A stretch of 32,932 nucleotides of DNA. Source: a virus. The stretch is from positions 1 through 32,932 of the IMG/VR virus record IMGVR_UViG_3300033149_006278. One strand, 5' to 3'. Positions 15,555-22,960 of this stretch are shown here, one piece after another. The notes beneath the pieces were generated by a model, which saw only the letters and a list, made by a program, of their open reading frames with translations, was not told the origin of the DNA and searched no databases. Position 1 is the first letter of the stretch. Each line of letters begins with the position of its first letter. The position numbers and the translations under genes were made by a program.

Positions 15555-16073
15555 ATGATACCTTTTCCTAATAAAAAATATAGATTAATTTATGCAGATC
15601 CACCTTGGACTTATAGAAATAAAAGAACTGGTGGATCTTTGAAAAGTGGTTCAGCATTTCAATATGCTGTAATGTCTTTAGATGAAATTTGTAATTTGCC
15701 AATTAGAGATATTTCCGAAGAAGATTCAGTGCTTTTTCTTTGGGTAACTTGTCCTATGCAAGAAGAAGGGATGAAAGTTATGAAGGCTTGGTGTTATAAA
15801 TATAAAACAAAAATTTATTGGCGAAAAATTATGTCTCTTGGAATGGGTTTTTGGTTTAGAGGTCAAGTTGAAGAATTGTGGTTGGGAGTTAGGGGAAATA
15901 TTAGAGCATTTAGATTACAGGTTCCGAATTTTATTCAAACAAAAGTATTAAGACATTCTGAAAAGCCAGAAGAAGCAAGAAAAATAATAGAAATGACCAA
16001 ATTAGAGCCAAGAATTGAACTTTTTGCTAGAAAGAAAATAAATGGATGGGATGCGTGGGGTGATGAAATATGA
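15555..16073 (+). CDS. MT-A70 family N6-adenine methyltransferase
   Basis: 172 residues with the MT-A70 pattern: YRLIYADPPWTY (catalytic DPPW, 15-18), MSLDEICNLPI, SVLFLWVTCPMQEEGMKVM, FWFRGQVEELWLGVRG, and the end RHSEKPEEARKIIE...RIELFARKKINGWDAWGDE. It should transfer methyl from SAM to adenine N6, probably on phage DNA to evade restriction; RNA as target cannot be excluded from sequence alone. GAGGTGG precedes the ATG; it overlaps the primase gene as ATGA. Length is normal for phage members. Confidence 0.92.
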   Translation: MIPFPNKKYRLIYADPPWTYRNKRTGGSLKSGSAFQYAVMSLDEICNLPIRDISEEDSVLFLWVTCPMQEEGMKVMKAWCYKYKTKIYWRKIMSLGMGFWFRGQVEELWLGVRGNIRAFRLQVPNFIQTKVLRHSEKPEEARKIIEMTKLEPRIELFARKKINGWDAWGDEI

Positions 16074-16996
16074 TTTTAGATGAAATTTTCCCAGATGGTG
16101 AATGGGTATCTAACTCTGAATATAGGATAAGATGTCCTATCTGTGGAGATCATCCAGATCATACTCATTGTTATATAAATATAGATAAAAAATTCTTTTT
16201 TTGTCATTATAGTGGATGTAAAGGACACATAAATAAAATCTTAAAATATGAAAATGTCGAATTAGAACCAAGCCAAGAAATAACACAAGAGGATATAGAA
16301 AAAATTGATTTTTCAAGATTTCCTAAAGTTACAGGCAAAGAAGGTTCAAGTGATCGACTAGCATTTACTTATTTAAAAAGCAGAGGCTTAGAAAGAGAAG
16401 ATATTGAAAAATATGATATCCATTATGCCTCATCTGGAAGATTTTTTGGTCGTGTTTTAATCCCAGTTTATGAAAACAAAAAAATTGTATGTTTTGTTGG
16501 AAGAAGCTATTTAAAATTTGTAAAGCCAAAATACTTATTTCCAAGAAAAAGAGAAACTATTCTCACAGCGAATGAATCATTATTTGGCTACGACAAAATA
16601 ATTGAGGCTTCAGAAAAAGAAAAAAATTTGGAAGTATGGTTAGTGGAGGGTATTTTTGATGCAATAGCAATTGACAAAAAACTTAATGCTTTGGGTATAG
16701 CCTTGTTAAGTAAGAATGCGTCCAAAGGACAATTAAATAAGATTAGGCAATTACCAGAAAATATAAAACTTGGTGCTATGTTTGATGCTGATGCACATAA
16801 AGATACTTTAAAAACTGTTGAAATATTAAAAAAAGAATATGATAGAGAGATTTTGTGTGTTCAATTGAAGAGAGGAGATCCAGCCTCAGCTACTAGTGAT
16901 GAATTAGCTGAGGCTGTTGAGTCCTCTGAAATTTATTCTGATGAATTGAAAATAAAAACAGAATTTGAAGATGATAATTATTGTTTTGATTTGTAA
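16070..16996 (+). CDS. DNA primase with zinc finger and TOPRIM domain
   Basis: 308 residues. The N-terminal zinc-ribbon is CPICG at 22-26 with C45 and C50 (FFCHYSGCKGH), as in DnaG and T7 primases. The TOPRIM region has VWLVEGIFDAIAI (E193) and the metal-binding MFDADAHKD (D239, D241). It would lay down RNA primers for lagging-strand replication. No helicase domain is fused and none is recognised in the window. It begins by ATGA overlap with the methyltransferase gene. Confidence 0.9.
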   Translation: MILDEIFPDGEWVSNSEYRIRCPICGDHPDHTHCYINIDKKFFFCHYSGCKGHINKILKYENVELEPSQEITQEDIEKIDFSRFPKVTGKEGSSDRLAFTYLKSRGLEREDIEKYDIHYASSGRFFGRVLIPVYENKKIVCFVGRSYLKFVKPKYLFPRKRETILTANESLFGYDKIIEASEKEKNLEVWLVEGIFDAIAIDKKLNALGIALLSKNASKGQLNKIRQLPENIKLGAMFDADAHKDTLKTVEILKKEYDREILCVQLKRGDPASATSDELAEAVESSEIYSDELKIKTEFEDDNYCFDL

Positions 16997-17019
16997 AAGG
17001 AGAGGAAAGTGGAAAAGAG

Positions 17020-17376
17020 ATGTACGATAAGGAAAAAATTAATAGGCTGTCTTTAAGATATATAGAAACTGATGATGATGCAGTATTTGAGGAGTTGCTT
17101 AAAGAGTTAGAAAAGGTTATTGATAAACAGCTTCTAAAGTACCATTGTGATATAAAAGAAGATTGGGATGATCTTAAACAAAGAATTCTTTTAATTCTTT
17201 GGAAAAATCGTAAAAAGATTCAAGAGACTGATTTAACTCCAAGTTCTTATTTTTATTATTCTATTATGGGGCATGGGTCTAATGAAAAGAGAAAAATAAA
17301 AAAGTGTTATGATAAATATAGTTCAAATGTTCATTCATTAAGCTATTTTTCTAGAGATGAAGAGGATTTGGATTGA
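17020..17376 (+). CDS. Sigma-factor-like protein (region 2 type)
   Basis: 118 residues. FEELLKELEKVIDKQLLKYH and EDWDDLKQRILLILWKNRKKI (about 47-67) match the helical core-binding/-10 region 2 pattern of small sigma factors, followed by SSYFYYSIMGHGSNEKRK. No clear region 4 is present, as in small phage sigma factors such as T4 gp55. It may direct host RNA polymerase to late promoters. It immediately precedes a Mor-like regulator and the terminase control region. The match is by pattern, so moderate confidence. Confidence 0.6.
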   Translation: MYDKEKINRLSLRYIETDDDAVFEELLKELEKVIDKQLLKYHCDIKEDWDDLKQRILLILWKNRKKIQETDLTPSSYFYYSIMGHGSNEKRKIKKCYDKYSSNVHSLSYFSRDEEDLD

Positions 17377-17969
17377 AAAGAGAAGAAGAAGTAGAAGCAG
17401 TAGAAATTTTTGCAAAAAGATTTCCTAATTCTTTTATTGCTGATTTATTACTTTATTTTGACAAGGAGACAATATTACAAATTATAGAACTTTATTCGGG
17501 AAGAGTAGTTAAGATTCCAACTATAAAAAGTGTTTGGGTCAACTATAGAAATCAAAAAATCAAAAGCATTCTTGATAAAAAAAATTCTAGGAAAAATAGA
17601 GAATTATTGGCAGAAACTTTTGGACTTTCTGTTGAACATGTTAGTTGGATTTATTCTAGAGTTGCTGGTCAAAAGGTTCCTAGAATTAAGTACAGAACTA
17701 TAGAGCATTTAGTTGGTACTATTTTTCGAAAAAATCTTCGTAATTTTTACAGGGAACTAAGAAAAATTAGTGGTAATACTGGAAAAGTGGGCGTTTTGCA
17801 TGATATTTATCAGAATCCTGAATACTTATTTGCAATGAAGGAAAAAAGGGAAGAATTGATAAAAGATTGTGTTAATGATATTAATGCTCATTTAATTTTA
17901 TCTGATAGGGAAAACCATCGTGATAAGGCTATTTCTATATTATTGTCGATAATTAATGGTGAATTATAA
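17373..17969 (+). CDS. Mor-like transcription regulator (or small terminase)
   Basis: 198 residues. LLLYFDKETILQIIELYSGR plus VVKIPT (25-50) fits the Mor pattern (a helix, then a 'GG-x-IP' strand), and SRKNRELLAETFGLSVEHVSWI (72-93) is a typical helix-turn-helix. The rest is basic and helical. Mor of phage Mu activates middle transcription. Position directly upstream of the large terminase also allows a small-terminase role. TTG start overlapping the previous stop, with AGAGGA upstream. Immediately downstream are two palindromes that could be its binding sites; this is an inference. Confidence 0.6.
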   Translation: MKREEEVEAVEIFAKRFPNSFIADLLLYFDKETILQIIELYSGRVVKIPTIKSVWVNYRNQKIKSILDKKNSRKNRELLAETFGLSVEHVSWIYSRVAGQKVPRIKYRTIEHLVGTIFRKNLRNFYRELRKISGNTGKVGVLHDIYQNPEYLFAMKEKREELIKDCVNDINAHLILSDRENHRDKAISILLSIINGEL

Positions 17970-17971
17970 TT

Positions 17972-18002
17972 TTTGTGACAAATTAATTTTTTTTGTCACA
18001 AA
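17972..18002 (+). promoter_or_regulatory. Twin 11-bp palindromes, operator-like
   Basis: TTTGTGACAAA (17972-17982) and TTTGTCACAAA (17992-18002) are each palindromic around one central base. Their centres are 20 bases apart, about two helical turns. Together they also form a 13-bp hairpin (17970-17982 with 17992-18004), so a terminator for the upstream operon is an alternative, though a T-tract follows only on the opposite strand. The second copy covers a -35-like TTGTCA. Confidence 0.5.
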
Positions 18003-18020
18003 AAAAATTAACTATATAGT
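17993..18020 (+). promoter_or_regulatory. Promoter-like sequence ahead of terminase
   Basis: TTGTCA (17993-17998) and TATAGT (18015-18020) are spaced by 16 bases, each one change from the sigma70 consensus. Transcription would start near 18026 and carry structured element 2 as a leader to the terminase gene. The -35 lies inside an operator-like palindrome. Confidence 0.4.
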
Positions 18021-18147
18021 AGAGGGTATTAGTATAGGGTGGTGGACAATGATACCAACATCAAATAAATCATGTGTTCCTAAAGTAAGTGGAACAAAAT
18101 TATAATAAATATCGATGGTTTCGGTTGAGTCCACCTCCTTTTTATTT
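18021..18147 (+). ncRNA. Structured intergenic element 2 (terminase leader)
   Basis: A long-range helix pairs 18036-18047 with 18129-18140 (GGTGGAC to GTCCACC perfect, then one T/T mismatch and four more pairs), followed by TTTTATTTTTA. Inside is a perfect hairpin TGTTCC 18075-18080 / GGAACA 18091-18096. GGTAT 18025-18029 can pair with ATACC 18052-18056 across the main stem, a possible pseudoknot. No open frame of note fills this stretch. The terminase ATG at 18158 has no Shine-Dalgarno. It could be a cis-regulatory leader or a processed small RNA. Confidence 0.5.
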
Positions 18148-18157
18148 TTAAATAAAA

Positions 18158-19750
18158 ATGGCTAGAATAAAAGATCCTGACAAACCAGATATTGTTGAAG
18201 CATTTTCGAATGAGAATATATTTGGTCATTATTTTCCAACTACATATACACAAAAAATGATGTATGGAATGAAAAAAGGAAGTTGGGAAAGATGGAAAGT
18301 ATTTTTGAAAGCAATTTATGGTATAAAAATATATGGAAAAAATGAGAAAGAGATTTGGGAATATTGCACAAATAGAACAGATCTTCCAGAAAGTGGCTTT
18401 GATGAGTTCTACGCTATTGTTGGACGAAGAGGAGGGAAAAGTTCAATTGTCTCATTGATTGCTGTTTATGAGGCTTTATATAGAGATTGGCAACAATATC
18501 TTTCACCAGGAGAAAGGGCTACAATTTTTTGTGTATCAACTAAAAAGAAACAAGCACAAATCGTTTTTCGACATTGTCGATCATTGCTCAGAAACTTTGA
18601 GCACAGAATCACTAATGAATACGTAGAGTGCATATCTTTGGATAATCAGGTTGATATTGTAATAATTCCTGCTCGATTTGCAGGTTTGAGAGGGTATACC
18701 ATAGCAAGCGTAATTTTGGATGAATTTGCATTCTTTCCAACAGAAGAATATACAAATCCGGCAAAGGAAATAATACGATCACTAAAACCTGCAATTCTTC
18801 CTGGTGGAAAATTAATTGGTATTTCAACTCCATATGCGAAATTTGGTTATCTTTATGATATGTTTGAAAAATATTATGGAAAAAATGGTAGTCGAGTTTT
18901 AATTTGGAAAGCAGAAACGGATTATATGAATCCTTTATATCGAAAGGAAAAGATAGCTGAAGAATATGAGGAAGATCCTACTTCTGCAAAAACTGAATAT
19001 GGTGCTGAATTTAGGGATGATGTTTCAACATATTTGACAGAACAAGAGGTTAATTTGATAACTTCTATTGGAGCTGTTGAAAGGCTTCCTAGTTATGAGA
19101 AACGTTATTATGCTTTTGTTGATGTTTCTGGTGCTAGAAAGGATTCTTTTGCATTTGCAATATGCCATACTGAAACAGATAGTGTTGTTTTAGATTATAT
19201 GTATGAATGTCCTGCTCCATATGATGTAAATGAAGAAGTGGCAAAATGTAGTGAACATTTAAGGCGTTATGATGTTTATCAAGTTACTGGAGACAAATAT
19301 AGTGGTGATGTATATGCACAGAAATTTAGGGAATACCACATTAATTATAAATTTTCTGAACTAAATAAAAGTGAAATTTTTCTTGAATTTCAGAGAGTTG
19401 CAAATTTAAGACGCATTAGTTTACTTGATAATCCAAGATTAAAAAGTCAGCTTATAGCATTAGATAGGAAACCAAGTAGAATTGGAAATGATGTGGTTGA
19501 AAAACCTCCTGGTGGTTCTGATGACTTAGCAAATGCTGTAGCTGGTGCAACAGTTTTAGCGTATAAAAAACTTTTAGCTCGCCCATCGAAAGAAGAATTA
19601 GATAAAAAATCATTTCAAAAATTTGGAAAGGTTGGTTCTTCTTCAAGTTCTTTTTATTCTTCGTGGAGAAAAATTTTAAATGAAGAAGAGAAAAAATTGA
19701 AAGAGCAATTAATGAAAAATAAGGGAAAACAAAATGAAAAACCAATTTAG
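18158..19750 (+). CDS. terL: Terminase large subunit
   Basis: 530 residues. The ATPase domain has GRRGGKSS (Walker A, 89-96), VILDEF (Walker B, about 185-190) and ISTPYAKFGYLYD (coupling motif near 222-234). The RNase H-like nuclease has YYAFVDVSGARKDSFAFA (D322), VTGDKYSGD and a late DDLANAVAGA. It pumps DNA into the procapsid and cuts it. The C-terminal end is Ser-rich, then Lys/Glu-rich. The start follows an A+T-rich leader without a ribosome-binding site. No certain small subunit is present; the gene at 17373 is the only candidate. Confidence 0.95.
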   Translation: MARIKDPDKPDIVEAFSNENIFGHYFPTTYTQKMMYGMKKGSWERWKVFLKAIYGIKIYGKNEKEIWEYCTNRTDLPESGFDEFYAIVGRRGGKSSIVSLIAVYEALYRDWQQYLSPGERATIFCVSTKKKQAQIVFRHCRSLLRNFEHRITNEYVECISLDNQVDIVIIPARFAGLRGYTIASVILDEFAFFPTEEYTNPAKEIIRSLKPAILPGGKLIGISTPYAKFGYLYDMFEKYYGKNGSRVLIWKAETDYMNPLYRKEKIAEEYEEDPTSAKTEYGAEFRDDVSTYLTEQEVNLITSIGAVERLPSYEKRYYAFVDVSGARKDSFAFAICHTETDSVVLDYMYECPAPYDVNEEVAKCSEHLRRYDVYQVTGDKYSGDVYAQKFREYHINYKFSELNKSEIFLEFQRVANLRRISLLDNPRLKSQLIALDRKPSRIGNDVVEKPPGGSDDLANAVAGATVLAYKKLLARPSKEELDKKSFQKFGKVGSSSSSFYSSWRKILNEEEKKLKEQLMKNKGKQNEKPI

Positions 19751-19928
19751 AAAACGTCTTTATTCTGATCTTTCCCCATCATTATTCAAAACAAAAGGAA
19801 AAATTAAATGGATATGTAGATGTGGTTCTGAAAAATTTTTTAGTCTATGTACTGAAGCTGTAATTTGTAGTTGTGGAAGTATGATGGAAAAAGAGCCAGT
19901 TAATGAAGAAGATTATCCTTGTGAATAG
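19734..19928 (+). CDS. Small zinc-ribbon-like protein
   Basis: 64 residues with two Cys pairs, WICRCGS (about 27-31) and VICSCGS (about 43-47), plus an extra Cys between and one near the end, consistent with a zinc ribbon. A basic N-terminus (KNQFRKRLY) precedes it. It overlaps the terminase end by 17 bases with AAGGGAA upstream. Function unknown. Confidence 0.65.
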   Translation: MKNQFRKRLYSDLSPSLFKTKGKIKWICRCGSEKFFSLCTEAVICSCGSMMEKEPVNEEDYPCE

Positions 19929-19936
19929 GACAAAAA

Positions 19937-20152
19937 ATGCTTTCTTTTATATTTGAATTTTTATATTTCATTTTTGGACTTACTGGCTGTTATTTTGTAG
20001 TAAAGAAAAAGAGAGTAGGTTGGTTTCTTTGGTTAGTTTCAACTCCTCTTATTGTTACTGTGCTATTTTTAAAGGGAGCATATATAACAATTCCAGTTTT
20101 TTTCATTTATGGTTGGCTAGATTGGCTCGGCTTAAAAGAATGGAAAAAGTGA
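19937..20152 (+). CDS. Small membrane protein
   Basis: 71 residues with about three hydrophobic segments (FIFEFLYFIFGLTGCYFVV, WFLWLVSTPLIVTVLFL, ITIPVFFIYGWLDWL) separated by KKKR and short loops. No family recognised. The ribosome-binding site is AGGA. It lies between terminase and portal genes but is not an obvious virion component. Confidence 0.6.
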   Translation: MLSFIFEFLYFIFGLTGCYFVVKKKRVGWFLWLVSTPLIVTVLFLKGAYITIPVFFIYGWLDWLGLKEWKK

Positions 20153-20161
20153 GGTGATTAA

Positions 20162-20557
20162 ATGAGTAAGAAAAAAATTAAAAGAGTTTATGTTGCTGGA
20201 CCTTTATCACCTAAAGGCTATAATTCAGTACATCCAGCAATTGATTATCTTCTTAACATTAGGAATTTGACACGTGCTGCTTTAGAGGTATTTCAAGCTG
20301 GATTTGATCCATTTTGTCCAGCACTTGATTTTTTATTTTTTCTAATGCTTAGAGAAGGTGAGCATATCAAAGAAGCCATGATAAAGCGATATTCTAAATC
20401 GTGGCTTGAAGCATCAGATGCTATGTACCTAACTCCGGGATGGAAAAAAAGTTCTGGGACTTTGGGTGAAATTCAGCATGCTGAAAGTTTGGGTATTCCT
20501 GTTTTTAAGTCTATTGAAGATATAAAGGAGTACAATAAAAAATTAGAAAATGAATAG
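20162..20557 (+). CDS. DUF4406-like nucleoside 2-deoxyribosyltransferase-fold protein
   Basis: 131 residues. It opens with KRVYVAGPLSPKG, has a helical middle (LTRAALEVFQAGFDPFCPAL) and closes with SDAMYLTPGWKKSSGTLGEI and HAESLGIPVF, the layout of DUF4406 and nucleoside deoxyribosyltransferase-like proteins (AGP...D.....W..S.G...E...A...G.P). It may act on nucleotides, in salvage or in making a modified base. The conserved Asp and Glu of the family are visible. GAGGTGA precedes the ATG. Confidence 0.75.
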   Translation: MSKKKIKRVYVAGPLSPKGYNSVHPAIDYLLNIRNLTRAALEVFQAGFDPFCPALDFLFFLMLREGEHIKEAMIKRYSKSWLEASDAMYLTPGWKKSSGTLGEIQHAESLGIPVFKSIEDIKEYNKKLENE

Positions 20558-20777
20558 AGATTTTTGGAAGGAGAGAATAAATCAAGTTGAGAACTATCTT
20601 AAACAAAAGGAGATTGATAGGATCTCTCCAAAAGAGAAGATTACTGAGGTAACTTTTTTTAGAATTTCATATAAACTTCAAATTCTAAAACGTATGATGA
20701 TTTGGGTGGATTTATATGGTAATTTGCCAAAATCATATAGATGGATGTTAAAACATCCTAATGATCATTGGGGATAA
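20550..20777 (+). CDS. Hypothetical helical protein
   Basis: 75 residues, predicted helical, with many Lys/Arg and Trp and an aromatic C-terminus (YRWMLKHPNDHWG). It overlaps the preceding gene by eight bases; the nearest AGGAG is about 18 bases upstream, so initiation may rely on coupling. No family recognised. Confidence 0.55.
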   Translation: MNRDFWKERINQVENYLKQKEIDRISPKEKITEVTFFRISYKLQILKRMMIWVDLYGNLPKSYRWMLKHPNDHWG

Positions 20778-20805
20778 TGGCTAAAGCCTATTCAATGTAG
20801 GTGAC

Positions 20806-20920
20806 ATAGAGTCTGGTAACCATAAACCCACTGGTATTAGGCATCTGAAACAAGAGAGATGATGTGATATCATTACTTTGGAACGCTGTGATGAGTAAGT
20901 CCTGCCAGACTCTATTTCTT
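20806..20920 (+). ncRNA. Structured intergenic element 3 (portal leader)
   Basis: ATAGAGTCTGG 20806-20816 pairs perfectly with CCAGACTCTAT 20905-20915. A T-G and an A-T pair extend it inward to 13 bp. The helix encloses about 84 bases and is followed by TTTCTTTTCTTA. Inside are possible small hairpins CATCT/AGATG (about 20842-20861) and ATGAT/ATCAT (about 20859-20873). It fills most of the 201-base gap before the portal gene, whose ATG has only a weak purine stretch. No coding potential or tRNA fold was found. Resembles element 2 in design. Confidence 0.55.
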
Positions 20921-20978
20921 TTCTTATTAGAATTTTGAAAAGATTTAATGTGTATTAAAATATATAAAGAATTAAAGT

Positions 20979-22580
20979 ATGGCGAAAAACAGTCTTAAAC
21001 AAAAAATAACTAAAAGTATTGTCAAATATTTAGGATTAAATATGGCAACAGTCCCTTCAACTGAATTAGGTGGGGATGATATTAGTTATGGAAAACAGTG
21101 GCGACAACTTTCTAGGATGATTAGTAGTGGAGAGTTGATGACTTTCCAGAAAACAAGACTAGAAAAATATGATGAATATAGATATTTGGATGAAAATTTA
21201 GCAGAAGCATCTTCAGCACTTAATCTTTATGCCGATAATGTTGTATCTGGGTCAATTGGATATGAGGAAAATTATAAAGTTGTGATAGACGAGAATGTGC
21301 AAAATAGTGAAGAGATAATGAGGGTGGTAGAAAAAAATGAATCACTTTCTAATATTAAAGATGCAGTATGGGAAGTTGCCAGAAATTTAACAGCTTATGG
21401 TGATGATTTTAGGGAAGTAGTTATAGCACAAGATCCATCTGATGGAACTTATTTTGTGAAAAAAATTAAACAACTTCCAGTTAAAGAAATTGTTGCTAAT
21501 GTTGATGAAAGAGGCGTTTTTATAGATCAAAAAAAGATGTATTCTCAGAAGAAGAATATTTTTGATAATAAAAGTTTGGTAGATTTTGAATGGTGGAGAC
21601 TTATTCATTTTAAAATTGGACAGGGAGTTTATGGAGTTGATAGATCTATATTTTCAGGTGCAGCAAGACGAATTGGTCGTCAACTTCTTTGGATAGATGA
21701 GGCTCTTGTGATTGGTCGTATGAGTAGAGCTTGGATGCGATATGCTTATTTAGTTGATGTTGAAGGGTTGTCTCCTCAAGATGCTTGGGAATATATAGAA
21801 ACTTTTATGGCTCAAATGAGAAGAAAAGAATTGGTTGACACAGATAGTGGTAAAATCTCTGTTGCTGATAAGCCTCCAATGCCGGATGAGGATATTGCTA
21901 TTCCTGTTTCTAGAGATTCAAAACAAGATGTAAAAGTTCTTTCTGGGGATTTAAATATAAGTAGAATTGAAGATGTAAAATATTTGCAGAATAAATTCCT
22001 TATGGCTGTTTCTGTCCCTAAAGCTTATATGGCTATTGAGGAAGGCGTTAGAGCAAAAGCAACAATTCAGCAGATAGATGTTCAGTTTGCTCGTCAGGTT
22101 CGTCGTCGTCAGGCTGCCCTGATTCCAGGTTTAAGGCAGTTTTATAACATAGTATTTGTAATTAATGGAATTGATCCAACGGCATTTAGATGGAATATTA
22201 TTTTTCCAGAGTTGGCAACAACTGATGAGATGATAAAGTGGAATTTGGAAAAAATAAAAGCTGAAATAGCTAAGATTTATATGGTTGATATAGCTGCATT
22301 GAATAATGAATGGTTATTTACTGAAATGTTACAGTTTCCAAAAGAAAAAGCTAAAGAATATGCTCTAACCTTTGGAACTGAGGGTGATAATAGAAATAGT
22401 ATTGGTAATGGAATATCACTTGATCCACATTTGGTAGCATCTGTCAGAAAAAATCCTCAATTGCGTCAAATACTTAATGATTTGAAAGATATTGTGGCTT
22501 ATAAAATAGCTAGGGATCAAGCATTGGAAGGTATGATTGAAATAGGAGTTAATAAAAATAATAAATGGGAGGATGATTAA
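20979..22580 (+). CDS. Portal protein (T4 gp20-like)
   Basis: 533 residues. The order of conserved stretches fits T4-type portals: an N-terminal R.L..YDEYRYLDENLAEASSAL, NVVSGS, a strand-rich wing, WWRLIHFKI and YGVDRSIFSGAARR, then the stem and helical crown LWIDEALVIGRMSRAWMR, MPMPDE-type linker, LSGDLNISRIEDVKYLQNKF, VPKAYMAIEEGVRAKAT and DVQFARQVRRRQAALIPGLR. It would form the dodecameric ring through which terminase packs DNA. It lies between terminase and the MuF-type head gene, the usual order. Confidence 0.92.
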   Translation: MAKNSLKQKITKSIVKYLGLNMATVPSTELGGDDISYGKQWRQLSRMISSGELMTFQKTRLEKYDEYRYLDENLAEASSALNLYADNVVSGSIGYEENYKVVIDENVQNSEEIMRVVEKNESLSNIKDAVWEVARNLTAYGDDFREVVIAQDPSDGTYFVKKIKQLPVKEIVANVDERGVFIDQKKMYSQKKNIFDNKSLVDFEWWRLIHFKIGQGVYGVDRSIFSGAARRIGRQLLWIDEALVIGRMSRAWMRYAYLVDVEGLSPQDAWEYIETFMAQMRRKELVDTDSGKISVADKPPMPDEDIAIPVSRDSKQDVKVLSGDLNISRIEDVKYLQNKFLMAVSVPKAYMAIEEGVRAKATIQQIDVQFARQVRRRQAALIPGLRQFYNIVFVINGIDPTAFRWNIIFPELATTDEMIKWNLEKIKAEIAKIYMVDIAALNNEWLFTEMLQFPKEKAKEYALTFGTEGDNRNSIGNGISLDPHLVASVRKNPQLRQILNDLKDIVAYKIARDQALEGMIEIGVNKNNKWEDD

Positions 22581-22753
22581 TGAAATATCTTGGTTTTTTG
22601 AAGAATAAAATATTTTGGATTGGGTTGGCATTAATTGCTGGTGGAATTACCGGACTGCTGTATCCGAATTTTGTTAAGTATCTTTTTGGTGTTGCGATTC
22701 TTGTAGGTATGTGGGTTATTCTTTATGTTCTATATGTTGAGAACATTTTATAA
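22580..22753 (+). CDS. Small two-pass membrane protein
   Basis: 57 residues: a basic N-terminus (MKYLGFLKNKIF), hydrophobic helix at about 13-28, a loop with PNFVK, and a second helix at about 34-53. ATG 22580 overlaps the portal stop (TAATG), with GGGAGG seven bases upstream of the start. No family recognised. Together with the next gene it forms a pair of small membrane proteins inside the head cluster. Confidence 0.65.
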   Translation: MKYLGFLKNKIFWIGLALIAGGITGLLYPNFVKYLFGVAILVGMWVILYVLYVENIL

Positions 22754-22765
22754 CGGATACTAAAA

Positions 22766-22960
22766 ATGTCAGTGATGAATATATTTGCTGCGGTTATTGT
22801 TGCTGTGGTTTTTTTAGGAACTATTCTGTTATTTGTTGGTCTTGGTTGTGATGATGAAAGACCAATATTGTTTGGATTATTTACTTTGGCATTTGGTGCA
22901 TTGGTTGCAATTATTTTGTTTTTTGTTTTATTGCTTAGTCAATTTTGTTGTGCATTATGA
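22766..22960 (+). CDS. Small two-pass membrane protein
   Basis: 64 residues with helices at about 5-27 and 35-58 around a short CDDERP loop; it ends SQFCCAL. No family recognised. ATG 22766 has a poor ribosome-binding site; ATG 22775 is an alternative. Its TGA overlaps the start of the MuF-type gene. Confidence 0.6.
   Translation: MSVMNIFAAVIVAVVFLGTILLFVGLGCDDERPILFGLFTLAFGALVAIILFFVLLLSQFCCAL

Noticed and set aside
20778-20978. Group I intron or further tRNA in the portal leader
   Set aside because: No intron core motifs, no endonuclease frame and no cloverleaf could be built. A structured leader explains the stem better.
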